Below, piece by piece: positions 1 through 7,566 of a DNA stretch of 64,000 bases; the stretch's first letter is position 1, and the number at the start of each line of letters is the position of its first letter. The translations under genes were made by a program, and so were the position numbers. This DNA is from Pacificitalea manganoxidans (GTDB taxonomy: Bacteria > Pseudomonadota > Alphaproteobacteria > Rhodobacterales > Rhodobacteraceae): assembly GCF_002504165.1 (NCBI RefSeq), contig NZ_CP021404.1:1364001-1428000 (forward strand). The letters are read 5' to 3'. The notes below the pieces were generated by a model. That model made no database searches and had not been told where the DNA came from. It worked only from the letters and a program-made list of their open reading frames with translations.

Positions 1-131
1 GCCGCATGACCCTGCGCGGCTATGAGGGCAGCGGCAGCCCGGACCGGGTCGATGCGCTGGTCTGGGCGGTGCATGAATTGCTGATCCGCCCGCGCGAGGT
101 GCAGGCGCAGCCGCATTACCGCGCGTTGTGA
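1..131 (+). CDS. GTA terminase large subunit, C-terminal end (partial)
   Basis: Only the last 42 residues are in the window; the frame begins at base 3 and ends in TGA at 129-131. The segment reads as the tail of a phage-type large terminase nuclease domain, with the family's closing pattern S-P-D-R-V-D-A-L-V-W-A followed by a short helix. The terminase pulls DNA into the particle head. In GTAs of the R. capsulatus type it packages random host DNA rather than its own genes. It directly precedes the portal gene, as in the canonical cluster (g2 before g3). The start lies upstream of the window. Identity rests mainly on this motif and on position. Confidence 0.85.
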   Translation, partial: RMTLRGYEGSGSPDRVDALVWAVHELLIRPREVQAQPHYRAL

Positions 132-143
132 CACGCAGGGTTA

Positions 144-165
144 GGGGGGCGGGTGCGTGCCCCCC
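144..165 (+). other. G-rich stem-loop after the terminase gene
   Basis: A 7-bp perfect stem (GGGGGGC at 144-150 pairing with GCCCCCC at 159-165) has an 8-nt loop and lies 12 bp past the terminase stop. No T-run follows, so it is not a classical terminator on its own. It sits directly before a second hairpin that does have a T-run. Confidence 0.5.
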
Positions 166-187
166 CGACAGGCAAGACGATGGATAG

Positions 188-218
188 ACCGCCGTGCGTG
201 CAGCACCGGCGGTTTTTT
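188..218 (+). terminator. Intrinsic-terminator-like hairpin between GTA terminase and portal
   Basis: ACCGCCG at 188-194 pairs with CGGCGGT at 207-213, and a run of six T covers 213-218. An alternative fold extends the stem by GTGC (194-197) pairing with GCAC (203-206) with one bulged C. This is a textbook Rho-independent terminator shape, yet it lies inside the GTA cluster, 20 bp before the portal start codon. It could attenuate read-through from the packaging genes into the structural genes, or end a terminase transcript where the structural genes have their own promoter. Confidence 0.65.
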
Positions 219-238
219 ATTGGCGGGAAGGGGTAGCG

Positions 239-1489
239 ATGGGGTTCGGATTTCTGAAGCGAGGCGGGAGCGGCGCGGACGCCGGGATACCGCCGGAGCG
301 CAAGGCCTCGGCCACCGGGCGGGTCGTGGCGTGGCAGGGCGGCGGGCGAGCGGTCTGGTCATCCCGCGACGTTGTCAGCCTGACGCGGGCGGGGTTCAGC
401 GGCAATCCGGTCGGGTTCCGGGCGGTGAAGCTGATCGCGGAGGCGGCGGCGGCGCTGCCCCTCGTCTGTCAGGACAGCGCGTGCCGGTATGAGCAGCACC
501 CGGTGATCGATCTGCTGGCGCGGCCCAATCCGGCGCAGGGGCGGGCGGAGTTGCTGGAGGCGCTTTACGGGCAGCTTTTGCTGACGGGCAATGCCTATGT
601 GGAGGCGGCGGGTCTGGGCGGCGATGGCCTGCCGGTGGAGTTGCATGTGCTGCGCTCCGACCGGATGAGCCTGATCCCCGGCACCGATGGCTGGCCTGTC
701 GCCTATGATTACGCGGTGGGCGGGCGCAAGCACCGGTTCGACATGCGGACGGGTGCGACCGCGCCGCTGTGCCATATTCGCAGTTTCCACCCGCAGGACG
801 ACCATTACGGGCTGAGCCCGATGCAGGCGGCGGCGGTGGCGATGGATGTCCACAATGCCGCGTCGCGCTGGTCGAAGGCGCTGCTGGACAATGCCGCGCG
901 GCCCTCGGGCGCGATCATCTACAAGGGGCCGGAGGGTCAGGGCTCGATGAGCAGCGACCAATATGACCGGCTGATCAGCGAGATGGAGCGCTCGCATAGC
1001 GGCGCGCATAATGCGGGGCGTCCGATGTTGCTGGAAGGCGGGCTGGATTGGCGCCCGATGGGGTTTTCGCCCTCGGACATGGAATTTCAGAAAACCAAGG
1101 AAGCCGCCGCGCGCGAGATCGCCACGGCCTTTGGCGTGCCGCCGATGCTGCTGGGCGTGCCGGGGGAGGCGACCTACGCCAATTATCAGGAAGCGCATCG
1201 GGCGTTCTACCGGCTGACCGTGTTGCCGCTGGCGCAGAAGGTCACCGCGCAGTTGGCGCATTGGCTGGCGGGGTTCGACGTGACGGGGGCCGATGCGGTG
1301 CGGATCGCGCCCGATCCCGATCAGGTGCCCGCATTGGCGGCGGAGCGGGAGGCGCAGTGGCGGCGGGTCTCGGAGGCCGAGTTCCTGAGCGATTCCGAAA
1401 AGCGCCAGTTGCTGGGCCTGCCGCCGCGCCCGGAGCCGCGTCACGGCGCAGATGCAGACAGCGATGAGGCGGAGGAGAACAGCGCATGA
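239..1489 (+). CDS. GTA portal protein, HK97 family (g3)
   Basis: A 416-residue phage portal protein forming the dodecameric ring at the capsid vertex through which DNA enters and the tail attaches. Typical HK97-type features are visible: an early segment on genome-facing residues about 40-70, a central stretch with ...DDHYGLSPMQAA... and a late ...KEAAAREIATAFGVPPMLLG... block that is highly characteristic of GTA and lambdoid portals. A GTG at 194 would add 15 residues lying within the upstream terminator, so I chose the ATG at 239, which follows a purine-rich GGAAGGGG site at about 226-233. The stop overlaps the protease start by 4 nt (ATGA). No separate g3.5 gene lies between portal and protease. 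Confidence 0.93.
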   Translation: MGFGFLKRGGSGADAGIPPERKASATGRVVAWQGGGRAVWSSRDVVSLTRAGFSGNPVGFRAVKLIAEAAAALPLVCQDSACRYEQHPVIDLLARPNPAQGRAELLEALYGQLLLTGNAYVEAAGLGGDGLPVELHVLRSDRMSLIPGTDGWPVAYDYAVGGRKHRFDMRTGATAPLCHIRSFHPQDDHYGLSPMQAAAVAMDVHNAASRWSKALLDNAARPSGAIIYKGPEGQGSMSSDQYDRLISEMERSHSGAHNAGRPMLLEGGLDWRPMGFSPSDMEFQKTKEAAAREIATAFGVPPMLLGVPGEATYANYQEAHRAFYRLTVLPLAQKVTAQLAHWLAGFDVTGADAVRIAPDPDQVPALAAEREAQWRRVSEAEFLSDSEKRQLLGLPPRPEPRHGADADSDEAEENSA

Positions 1490-2169
1490 GCGGAGACATG
1501 ACGGCGGGCGCGGGCGCGCCGGATGACTGGGGGCTGGAGCGCAAGTTCCACCGCCCCGAGGCTGGGCTGCGGGTCGAGGATGACACTTGGATCGCGGGCT
1601 ATGCCTCGGTCTTTGGGGCGGCGGATCAGGGCGGGGACGTGGTGCGGCGCGGCGCGTTTGCCGGCGCGCTGGCCCGGCCCGAACGGCGGGTCAAGATGCT
1701 GTGGCAGCACGATCCTACGCGCCCCGTGGGTGTGTGGGAGGAGCTGCGCGAGGATGCGCGCGGGCTGTGGGTGCGGGGGCGGCTGTTGCCGGAGGTGGCG
1801 CAGGCGCGAGAGGCGCTGGCGCTGATCGCGGCGGGGGCGCTGGACGGGCTGTCGATCGGCTACCGCACCAGCCGCGCGAGCCGGGACGCGCAGGGGCGGC
1901 GGGTGCTGGAGGTCGTGGACCTGTGGGAAGTGTCGCTGGTGACGTTCCCGATGTTGCCGCAGGCGCGGGTCGGGGCGGGCACCGCCGCTGCGGGCGGCGC
2001 GGGCGCGGGGCAGAAGCGCAGCGCGGGGCCTGATGCGCAGGGCGTGCATGGGACCGCCACGCCGATGGGGATGGAGCGGGACGGCATGGCGCGGGCGTTC
2101 GATGCCGCGCGGGCCGAGATCGCGGAGATGCGCCAGCGGGCGCGGGACAGCCGAAAGGAGGGCAGATGA
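1486..2169 (+). CDS. GTA prohead protease, HK97 family (g4)
   Basis: A 227-residue serine protease of the U35/HK97 prohead type, which trims capsid subunits during head maturation. The herpes-assemblin-like catalytic pair is visible: His75 in LWQHDPTRPVG and Ser123 in DGLSIGYR. The conserved opening AGYASVFG...D..GDVV..GAF lies at residues 37-58. The Gly/Ala/Arg-rich C-terminal 70 residues beyond the protease fold look low-complexity. Translation is coupled on both sides by 4-nt ATGA overlaps with portal and capsid. Confidence 0.93.
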   Translation: MSGDMTAGAGAPDDWGLERKFHRPEAGLRVEDDTWIAGYASVFGAADQGGDVVRRGAFAGALARPERRVKMLWQHDPTRPVGVWEELREDARGLWVRGRLLPEVAQAREALALIAAGALDGLSIGYRTSRASRDAQGRRVLEVVDLWEVSLVTFPMLPQARVGAGTAAAGGAGAGQKRSAGPDAQGVHGTATPMGMERDGMARAFDAARAEIAEMRQRARDSRKEGR

Positions 2170-3551
2170 GCGGGATGAGGCAAGAGGCCGGGGGCCGTAA
2201 GGCGCAGGCGCAGGTGCGGCGGGCAAGCCCCTTGGCGAGGGGCGTGCCGGGTGGAATGGCGCGCCGGGACTCGGTGGGCCAGGACTTGGCGAGCCACGGG
2301 ATAGCGGCCCAACGGATGGCGGGGCGCAAGGCCGCGCAGCAGGACATCTGCGCGCGGGCCACATCTGCGGCGCGGGAAACGGCGCAGGATGCGGGGGGCG
2401 TGGCGGAGGCAGCGCCGGACCTGCATCGCGCATTGCGGGGGTTCCTGAGCGAAATGAAGGGCTTCCAGAACGACGTGACGACCCAACTTCAAGCAACCGA
2501 AGAGCGAATGACCATGCTGGACCGTAAATCTCAATTTGCCATGCGCCGTCCGGCGCTGGCCACCGCAAGCGATGTCGAGGCGCCGCATCGGTCGGCCTTC
2601 GAGACCTATCTGCGTTCCGGCGACGATGACGCCCTGCGCGGCATCGATCTGGAGGGCAAGGCCCTGTCGAGCGCGGTGGCCGCCGATGGGGGCTATCTGG
2701 TCGATCCGCAGACCGCCGAGACGGTAAAATCGGCGCTGAGCTCCACCGCCTCGATCCGGGCGGTGGCGCAGGTGGTGACGGTCGAGGCGGGCTCGTTCGA
2801 TGTGTTGGTGGACCGGGGCGAGATGGGCTCTGGCTGGGCGAGCGAAAGCGGCGCGTCGGTGGAGACCGATACCGGGCAGGTCGAGCGGATTTCGATCCCG
2901 CTGCATGAATTGTCGGCCATGCCGAAGGCCAGCCAGCGGCTGCTGGATGACAGCGCCTTTGACATTGACGGCTGGCTGGCGGGGCGCATCGCGGACAAGT
3001 TCGCCCGCGCCGAGGCCGGGGCATTCGTCAATGGCGACGGGATCGACAAGCCCAAGGGCTTCCTCGCCCATCCGAAGGTCGAAACCGAGCTGTGGGAATG
3101 GGGCAATCTGGGCTTTGTTCCGTCGGGCGTGTCGGGGGCGTTCGGCAGCGCCGATGCGCTGATCGATCTGGTCTATGCGCTGGGTGCGCCCTACCGGGCG
3201 AATGCGTGTTTCGTGATGAATTCCAAGACCGCTGGCGCGGTGCGCAAGCTGAAGGACGCCGATGGCCGGTTCCTGTGGTCCGACGGGCTGTCGAGCGGGG
3301 AGCCTGCGCGGCTGCTGGGCTACGCGGTGCTGATCGCGGAGGACATGCCCGACATTGCCGCCGATGCCTATGCCATCGCGTTCGGTGATTTCCGCGCGGG
3401 CTACACGGTGGCGGAGCGGCCCGATCTGCGGGTGCTGCGCGATCCGTTTTCCGCCAAGCCGCATGTGCTGTTCTACGCCACCCGCCGCGTGGGCGGGGAT
3501 GTGACCGATTTCGCGGCGATCAAGCTGATGAAATTCGCCCCGGCCAGCTAA
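2166..3551 (+). CDS. GTA major capsid protein, HK97 family, with long N-terminal extension (g5)
   Basis: A 461-residue HK97-fold major capsid protein. From about residue 85 onward it closely resembles the R. capsulatus GTA capsid protein as I recall it: a coiled delta segment, then LDRKSQF, a core with YLVDPQTAETVKSALSS, PLHELSAMPKASQRLLDDSAFD, and a C-terminus with SAKPHVLFYA. The first ~80 residues are an extra Arg/Ala/Gln-rich stretch that I do not recognise. The start at 2166 is well supported: AAAGGAGG at 2154-2161 lies 4 bp before the ATG, which also forms an ATGA overlap with the protease stop. The extension is probably part of the scaffold-like region removed on maturation, but that is inference. 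Confidence 0.93.
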   Translation: MSGMRQEAGGRKAQAQVRRASPLARGVPGGMARRDSVGQDLASHGIAAQRMAGRKAAQQDICARATSAARETAQDAGGVAEAAPDLHRALRGFLSEMKGFQNDVTTQLQATEERMTMLDRKSQFAMRRPALATASDVEAPHRSAFETYLRSGDDDALRGIDLEGKALSSAVAADGGYLVDPQTAETVKSALSSTASIRAVAQVVTVEAGSFDVLVDRGEMGSGWASESGASVETDTGQVERISIPLHELSAMPKASQRLLDDSAFDIDGWLAGRIADKFARAEAGAFVNGDGIDKPKGFLAHPKVETELWEWGNLGFVPSGVSGAFGSADALIDLVYALGAPYRANACFVMNSKTAGAVRKLKDADGRFLWSDGLSSGEPARLLGYAVLIAEDMPDIAADAYAIAFGDFRAGYTVAERPDLRVLRDPFSAKPHVLFYATRRVGGDVTDFAAIKLMKFAPAS

Positions 3552-3773
3552 GCCGGTCCGGGTGAGCCGAACGGCCCGTCCGTGCCCCTATGGGGTGCGG
3601 CGGGTCGCAGGGGCGGGCGCGTGCCGGGAACCCGCGTCGTCCAGCTGCTCCCTCCCGTCCGAGCGGCGCGGGGGTGCGGGCCCGTCCCGATCCTGACGTC
3701 TGAAATTCAAGGATGCCGCGCCGAGGAGGCGGGCGCGCGACAGGTCCGGTCTGTCGCCTGTGGGAGAGTGCCG

Positions 3774-4379
3774 ATGATGTTGAGCGAACTGACGACGGTG
3801 CCCGACGCCGCCCTGCCGCTGGCGCGGTTCAGGGAGCATCTGCGGCTGGGGTCCGGCTTTGCCGATGCGGAGGCCGTGGAGGACGGGCTGATCGTGCCGT
3901 TTCTGCGTGCGGCGAGCGTGGCGGTGGAGGCGTGGACCGGGAAGGTCTTGATAGAGCGGAATTTTCGCTGGCGGCTGGAGCGCTGGCGTGGGGCGCGGGT
4001 GCAGGATCTGCCGGTGGCGCCAGTGAGCGCGATCACGGCGCTGCGGGTGACCGACCGGCTGGATTGGGAGGTCGTGGTCGATCCCGCTACATGGCGGTTG
4101 ATCCCCGACACGCACAGGCCGGGGCTGGCGGCGCGCGGGGCGGCGCTGCCGTCGGTGCCGGAGGGCGGGTTTGTCTGCGTGGACTTCACCGCCGGGTTCG
4201 GCCCGGACTGGGACGACCTGCCCGCCGATCTGGCGCAGGCGGTGATGCTGCTGGCCGCGCATTACTACGAATACCGCCACGAGATGCGGATGGGCGAGGG
4301 CGTGATGCCCTATGGCGTGTCGGCGCTGATCGAGCGCTGGCGCAACATGCGGCTGCTGGCCGGGGGGCCGCGCCGATGA
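3774..4379 (+). CDS. GTA head-tail connector protein (g6, phiE125 gp8-like)
   Basis: A 201-residue head-tail adaptor. The family pattern is visible: an N-terminal helical segment (AALPLARFREHLRL...LIVPFLRAASVAVEAWTG), a beta region with an LPVAPVSAITAL motif, and a C-terminal helix (LAQAVMLLAAHYYEYR) that packs on the portal ring. The frame is open back to 3582, but that stretch is not protein-like and crosses the post-capsid spacer. I chose ATG 3774 because GGGAGAG at 3762-3768 is a good ribosome site; ATG 3777 is equally possible. A 222-bp spacer (3552-3773) separates it from the capsid gene; I see only short C/G hairpins there. It overlaps g7 by 4 nt. Confidence 0.88.
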   Translation: MMLSELTTVPDAALPLARFREHLRLGSGFADAEAVEDGLIVPFLRAASVAVEAWTGKVLIERNFRWRLERWRGARVQDLPVAPVSAITALRVTDRLDWEVVVDPATWRLIPDTHRPGLAARGAALPSVPEGGFVCVDFTAGFGPDWDDLPADLAQAVMLLAAHYYEYRHEMRMGEGVMPYGVSALIERWRNMRLLAGGPRR

Positions 4380-4744
4380 GCGCGCGACGGCATGAGGTGC
4401 CGCGCCCCGGCACCCGCCTGCGGCTGATGAGCCCCGGTGCGGTGCCGGATGGCGCGGGCGGGCGCGTGCGGTCGTGGACCGAGCTGGGGACGGTCTGGGG
4501 GGAGTTGCGCGCAGGGCGCGGCGGCGCGCGGCTGCAAGGCGGCTCGGGCGGGGCGGTGGCGTCACGGGTGCCGGTGACGGTCATTTTGCGCGCGGCACCG
4601 GTGGGCGATCCGGCGCGGCCCGTGCCGGGGCAGAGGTTTATGACCGAGGCCCGTGCATTTGACGTGCTGAGCGTGGCGGAGGCGGGCGCGCCGATCGTGC
4701 CGGGCTGGCTGGTCTGCACCTGCGAAGAGGAGGTCGCGCGATGA
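4376..4744 (+). CDS. GTA head closure protein (g7)
   Basis: A 122-residue head-tail joining protein of the phage head-closure type. The opening RPGTRLRLMSP, the central WTELGTVWGELRAGRG and the late RAFDVLSVAEAGAPIVPGWLVCTCEEE are characteristic of this short beta-rich family. It seals the portal after packaging and joins the head to the tail. The ATG at 4376 overlaps the g6 stop (ATGA) and its own TGA overlaps the g8 start, so g6, g7 and g8 look translationally coupled. The open frame extends further upstream inside g6, but that part is only a shadow. Confidence 0.88.
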   Translation: MSARRHEVPRPGTRLRLMSPGAVPDGAGGRVRSWTELGTVWGELRAGRGGARLQGGSGGAVASRVPVTVILRAAPVGDPARPVPGQRFMTEARAFDVLSVAEAGAPIVPGWLVCTCEEEVAR

Positions 4745-5154
4745 GCTATGCGGTGACAGGGGCGCTTCAGGCGGCGGTGTATCAGGTGCTGGTCACGGAC
4801 CCGGCGCTGACGGACCTGATCGGCGGGGCGGTGCATGACGCGCTGCCCGATCCGGGCGCGGCGCTGCCGCCTGTCTATGTGCTGCTGGGCGCGGAGGAGG
4901 CGCGTGCCCGCGACGACGCTACAGCGCAGGGCGCGCTGATCCGGTTCACGCTGTCGGTAATGGGCGGGCCGGAGGGATTTGCGCAAGTAAAGGCCGCAGC
5001 GGCGGCGGTGTGTGACGCGCTTGAGCCGGGCCTGCCGCCATTGGCGCGCGGGCGCGTGATTTCGCTGCGGTTTGAGCGGGCGCGGGCGGTGCGGACCGGC
5101 ACGCAGGGCGGGCGGCGGATCGATCTGCGCTTTGCCGCGCGGGTGGAGGACTAG
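4741..5154 (+). CDS. GTA tail terminator/completion protein, DUF3168 (g8)
   Basis: A 137-residue DUF3168-type protein. These occur immediately before the major tail protein and cap the tail tube at its head-proximal end. Residues 1-60 (LQAAVYQVLVTDPALTDLIGGAVHDALP...PPVYVLLG) and the later VWDALEP-like helix (here AAAVCDALEP) match the family. It starts at an ATGA overlap with g7. A 93-bp spacer follows before g9. Confidence 0.88.
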   Translation: MSYAVTGALQAAVYQVLVTDPALTDLIGGAVHDALPDPGAALPPVYVLLGAEEARARDDATAQGALIRFTLSVMGGPEGFAQVKAAAAAVCDALEPGLPPLARGRVISLRFERARAVRTGTQGGRRIDLRFAARVED

Positions 5155-5247
5155 GCGACGGGGGCCGGGCGTGCCCTAGGCGCGGGGCCGGGATGCGCAG
5201 GGTCACTCATAAGATAATTCATTTCAACAGTTTGGACGGAGGGCGCG

Positions 5248-5661
5248 ATGGCGGCTCAGAATGGCAGGGATCTTCTTATCAAGCTGGATCTGACCGGCGA
5301 CGGGCAGTTCGAGACGGTGGCGGGGCTGCGGGCGACGCGGGTGTCGTTCAATGCGGAGACGGTCGATGTGACCTCGATGGCGAGCAGCGGCGGCTGGCGC
5401 GAATTGCTGGGCGGGGCGGGCGTGCGCTCGGCTGCGATTTCCGGCTCTGGCGTGTTTCGCGACGCGGCGACGGATGAACGGGCGCGGCAGATCTTCTTTG
5501 ACGGGGAATGCCCGGATTTTCAGGTGATCGTGCCGGATTTCGGGCGGGTGCAGGGCGCGTTTCAGATCACGGCGCTCGAATATGCGGGCAGCCATGACGG
5601 GGAGGCGAGCTATGAGCTGTCGCTGGCCTCGGCGGGCGCGCTGAGCTTCGTGCCGCTGTGA
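5248..5661 (+). CDS. GTA major tail (tube) protein, TP901-1 family (g9)
   Basis: A 137-residue tail-tube protein of the phage TP901-1 major tail family. The diagnostic opening MAAQNGRDLLIKLD with a beta-rich body is present, including FNAETVDVTSMAS..GWRELLGGAGVRSAAISGSGVF and a closing YELSLASAGALSF. It polymerises into the tube through which DNA passes. Its ribosome site GGAGGG lies just upstream (about 5237-5242). The stop overlaps the g10 GTG start (GTGA). Confidence 0.92.
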   Translation: MAAQNGRDLLIKLDLTGDGQFETVAGLRATRVSFNAETVDVTSMASSGGWRELLGGAGVRSAAISGSGVFRDAATDERARQIFFDGECPDFQVIVPDFGRVQGAFQITALEYAGSHDGEASYELSLASAGALSFVPL

Positions 5662-6002
5662 GCGGGGGCGCGAACCCGTGGGCGGGGGAGGTGATGGTGA
5701 CGCTGGATGGCGTGGCGCACCGGGCGAAGCTGACGCTGGGTGCGCTGGCGGAGTTGGAGGCGCAGCTGGGGGCGGAGAGCCTGCTGGATCTGGTCGCGCG
5801 GTTCGAGGCGGGCCAGTTCGCAAGCCGCGATGTGCTGGCGCTGATCGTGGCGGGGCTGCGGGGCGGGGGCTGGTCCGGCAGCGCGCGCGATCTGATGAGC
5901 GTGGAGATCGCGGGCGGGCCGGTGGCGGCGGCGCAGGTGGCGGCGGCGCTGCTGGCGCGGGCCTTTGCGCTGCCCACGCCGGAGGATGTTGCGGATGGCT
6001 GA
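5658..6002 (+). CDS. GTA tail assembly protein (g10, gene transfer agent family protein)
   Basis: A 114-residue protein of the GTA-specific family placed between the major tail protein and the tape measure. It is thought to be a tail assembly chaperone. The pattern DGVAHRAKLTLGALAELEAQLGAESLLDLVARFE is distinctive. It starts at GTG 5658 in a GTGA overlap with g9. It overlaps the next gene (g10.1) by 8 nt, an arrangement recalling the paired chaperone genes before phage tape measures. Confidence 0.85.
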   Translation: MSGGANPWAGEVMVTLDGVAHRAKLTLGALAELEAQLGAESLLDLVARFEAGQFASRDVLALIVAGLRGGGWSGSARDLMSVEIAGGPVAAAQVAAALLARAFALPTPEDVADG

Positions 6003-6216
6003 GCGGCTGGATTGGCCCGGTTTGCTGCGGCTGGGGTTGACGCGGCTGCGGCTGCGCCCGGCGGAGTTCTGGGCGCTGAGCCCGGTGGAGGTGTTGCTGA
6101 TGCTGGGATGGGCGCCGGGGGCGGGAATGGCGCCGCTGACGCGGGCCGGGCTGGCCCAGCTACAGGCGGCATTCCCCGACGAGCGCGGGGCGGAACAGGA
6201 GCAGACGGATGGATGA
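5995..6216 (+). CDS. GTA tail assembly chaperone, short (g10.1, Phage_TAC_6-like)
   Basis: A 73-residue protein. The segment LRLRPAEFWALSPVEVLLMLG is the hallmark of the short rcc01693/Phage_TAC_6 group. It begins at ATG 5995 inside the end of g10 and overlaps g11 by 8 nt. It probably helps fold or wind the tape-measure protein. The frame extends upstream to 5965 but only as a shadow of g10. Confidence 0.82.
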   Translation: MAERLDWPGLLRLGLTRLRLRPAEFWALSPVEVLLMLGWAPGAGMAPLTRAGLAQLQAAFPDERGAEQEQTDG

Positions 6217-6868
6217 GATCGACACGGCGCAGGACGATCTGGACGCGCTGGCCGGGAGCCTCGACGGGGCGGGGCGGATGGCGGTGCTGTTCGAGCGCGA
6301 GTTGCAGCGGATGCAGGTGTCGCTGGGTCAGACGCAGGGCGGGGTGGCGCAGCTGTCGGGCACGATCGGGCGCGGGCTGCGGCGGTCGTTCGACGGGCTG
6401 GTGCTGGACGGGATGAAGCTGAGCGAGGCGATGCGGGGCGTGGCGCGGTCAATCGCTGACGCGGCCTATTCGGCGGCGTTGAAGCCGGTGCAGGCGCAGA
6501 TGGGCAGTCTGATCGCTGGCGGGATCGAAGGCATGGTGTCGGGCGTGCTGCCATTCGCGAAGGGCGGCAGTTTCGCGCAGGGCCGGGTGATGCCGTTTGC
6601 GCAGGGCGGCGTGGTGACGGGGCCAGTGGCGTTTCCGATGCGCGGCGGCGCGGGATTGATGGGCGAGGCGGGCCCGGAGGCGATCATGCCGCTCAGGCGC
6701 GGTGCCGACGGGCGGCTGGGCGTCAGCGCCGAGGGCGGCAGCGCGGCGCGGGCGGTGAGCGTGCAGATCCATGTGAGCACGCCGGATGTGGCCGGGTTCC
6801 GGCGCAGCCAGAGCCAGATCGCGGCGGAGATGGGCCGGGCGCTGTCGCGCGGGGCGCGCAACAGGTGA
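6209..6868 (+). CDS. GTA tape measure protein (g11)
   Basis: A 219-residue tape-measure protein, short like those of R. capsulatus-type GTAs, consistent with a short tail. The first ~70 residues are helical. They are followed by SIADAAYSAALKPVQAQMGSLI and a Gly/Ala/Phe-rich stretch with repeated FAQGG/FAKGG elements (about residues 115-140), then RGGAGLMGEAGPEAIMPL, a block seen in many tape-measure C-termini. The start overlaps g10.1 by 8 nt. A 65-bp spacer separates it from g12. Confidence 0.88.
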   Translation: MDEIDTAQDDLDALAGSLDGAGRMAVLFERELQRMQVSLGQTQGGVAQLSGTIGRGLRRSFDGLVLDGMKLSEAMRGVARSIADAAYSAALKPVQAQMGSLIAGGIEGMVSGVLPFAKGGSFAQGRVMPFAQGGVVTGPVAFPMRGGAGLMGEAGPEAIMPLRRGADGRLGVSAEGGSAARAVSVQIHVSTPDVAGFRRSQSQIAAEMGRALSRGARNR

Positions 6869-6933
6869 GGTGCTTGGCGCGCCAGCGTCCGGGCCACAGA
6901 CATCACATCACATGACATCGAAGGGGCGGCGAA

Positions 6934-7566
6934 ATGGCATTTCATGAGGTGCGGTTCCCGGCGGATCTGAGCTTTGGCTCGGTCGGCGGGCCGGAGCGGC
7001 GGACAGAGGTGGTGACGCTGGCCAATGGCCATGAGGAGCGCAACACACCGTGGGCCCATGCGCGGCGGCGCTATGATGCGGGGCTGGGGATGCGCTCGCT
7101 CGACGATATCGCGGCGCTGATCGCGTTTTTCGAGGCGCGGGCCGGGCAGTTGCATGGCTTTCGTTGGAAGGATTGGAGCGATTGGAAAACCGGGCTGCCT
7201 TCGGGCGTGCCCGTATTCGACGATGTGGAACTGGGCCGGGGCGACGGGGCCACGCGCGCGGTGGCGCTGCGCAAAAGCTATGTCTCGGGCGGGGTGGCCT
7301 ATCACCGGCCCATCGCGAAGCCGGTCGCGGGGTCGGTGCGGATCGGCATCGATGGGCAAGAGCTGCGCGAGGGGGTGCATTACGCGGTCGATACGGCGAC
7401 GGGGGTCGTGACCTTTACCGAGCCGCCGGAGGCCGGGCTGCGGATCACTGCCGGGTTCGAGTTTGACGTGCCGGTGCGGTTCGACACGGACCGCATCGCC
7501 ACGTCGGTCGCCAGTTTTCAGGCAGGCGAGGTGCCGGATGTGCCGGTGGTGGAGTTGCGGCTATGA
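6934..7566 (+). CDS. GTA distal tail protein, DUF2460 (g12)
   Basis: A 210-residue DUF2460/TIGR02217 protein, the distal tail component at the tube-baseplate junction. Diagnostic segments: the opening MAFHEVRFPADLSFGSVGGPERRTEVVTLANGHEERN (given here in parts as F-HEVRFP and GGPERRTEVV), then RGRRRYD-like WAHARRRYDAG, and FEARAGQLHGFRWKDWSDWK near residue 70. A 4-nt ATGA overlap couples it to g13. Confidence 0.92.
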   Translation: MAFHEVRFPADLSFGSVGGPERRTEVVTLANGHEERNTPWAHARRRYDAGLGMRSLDDIAALIAFFEARAGQLHGFRWKDWSDWKTGLPSGVPVFDDVELGRGDGATRAVALRKSYVSGGVAYHRPIAKPVAGSVRIGIDGQELREGVHYAVDTATGVVTFTEPPEAGLRITAGFEFDVPVRFDTDRIATSVASFQAGEVPDVPVVELRL

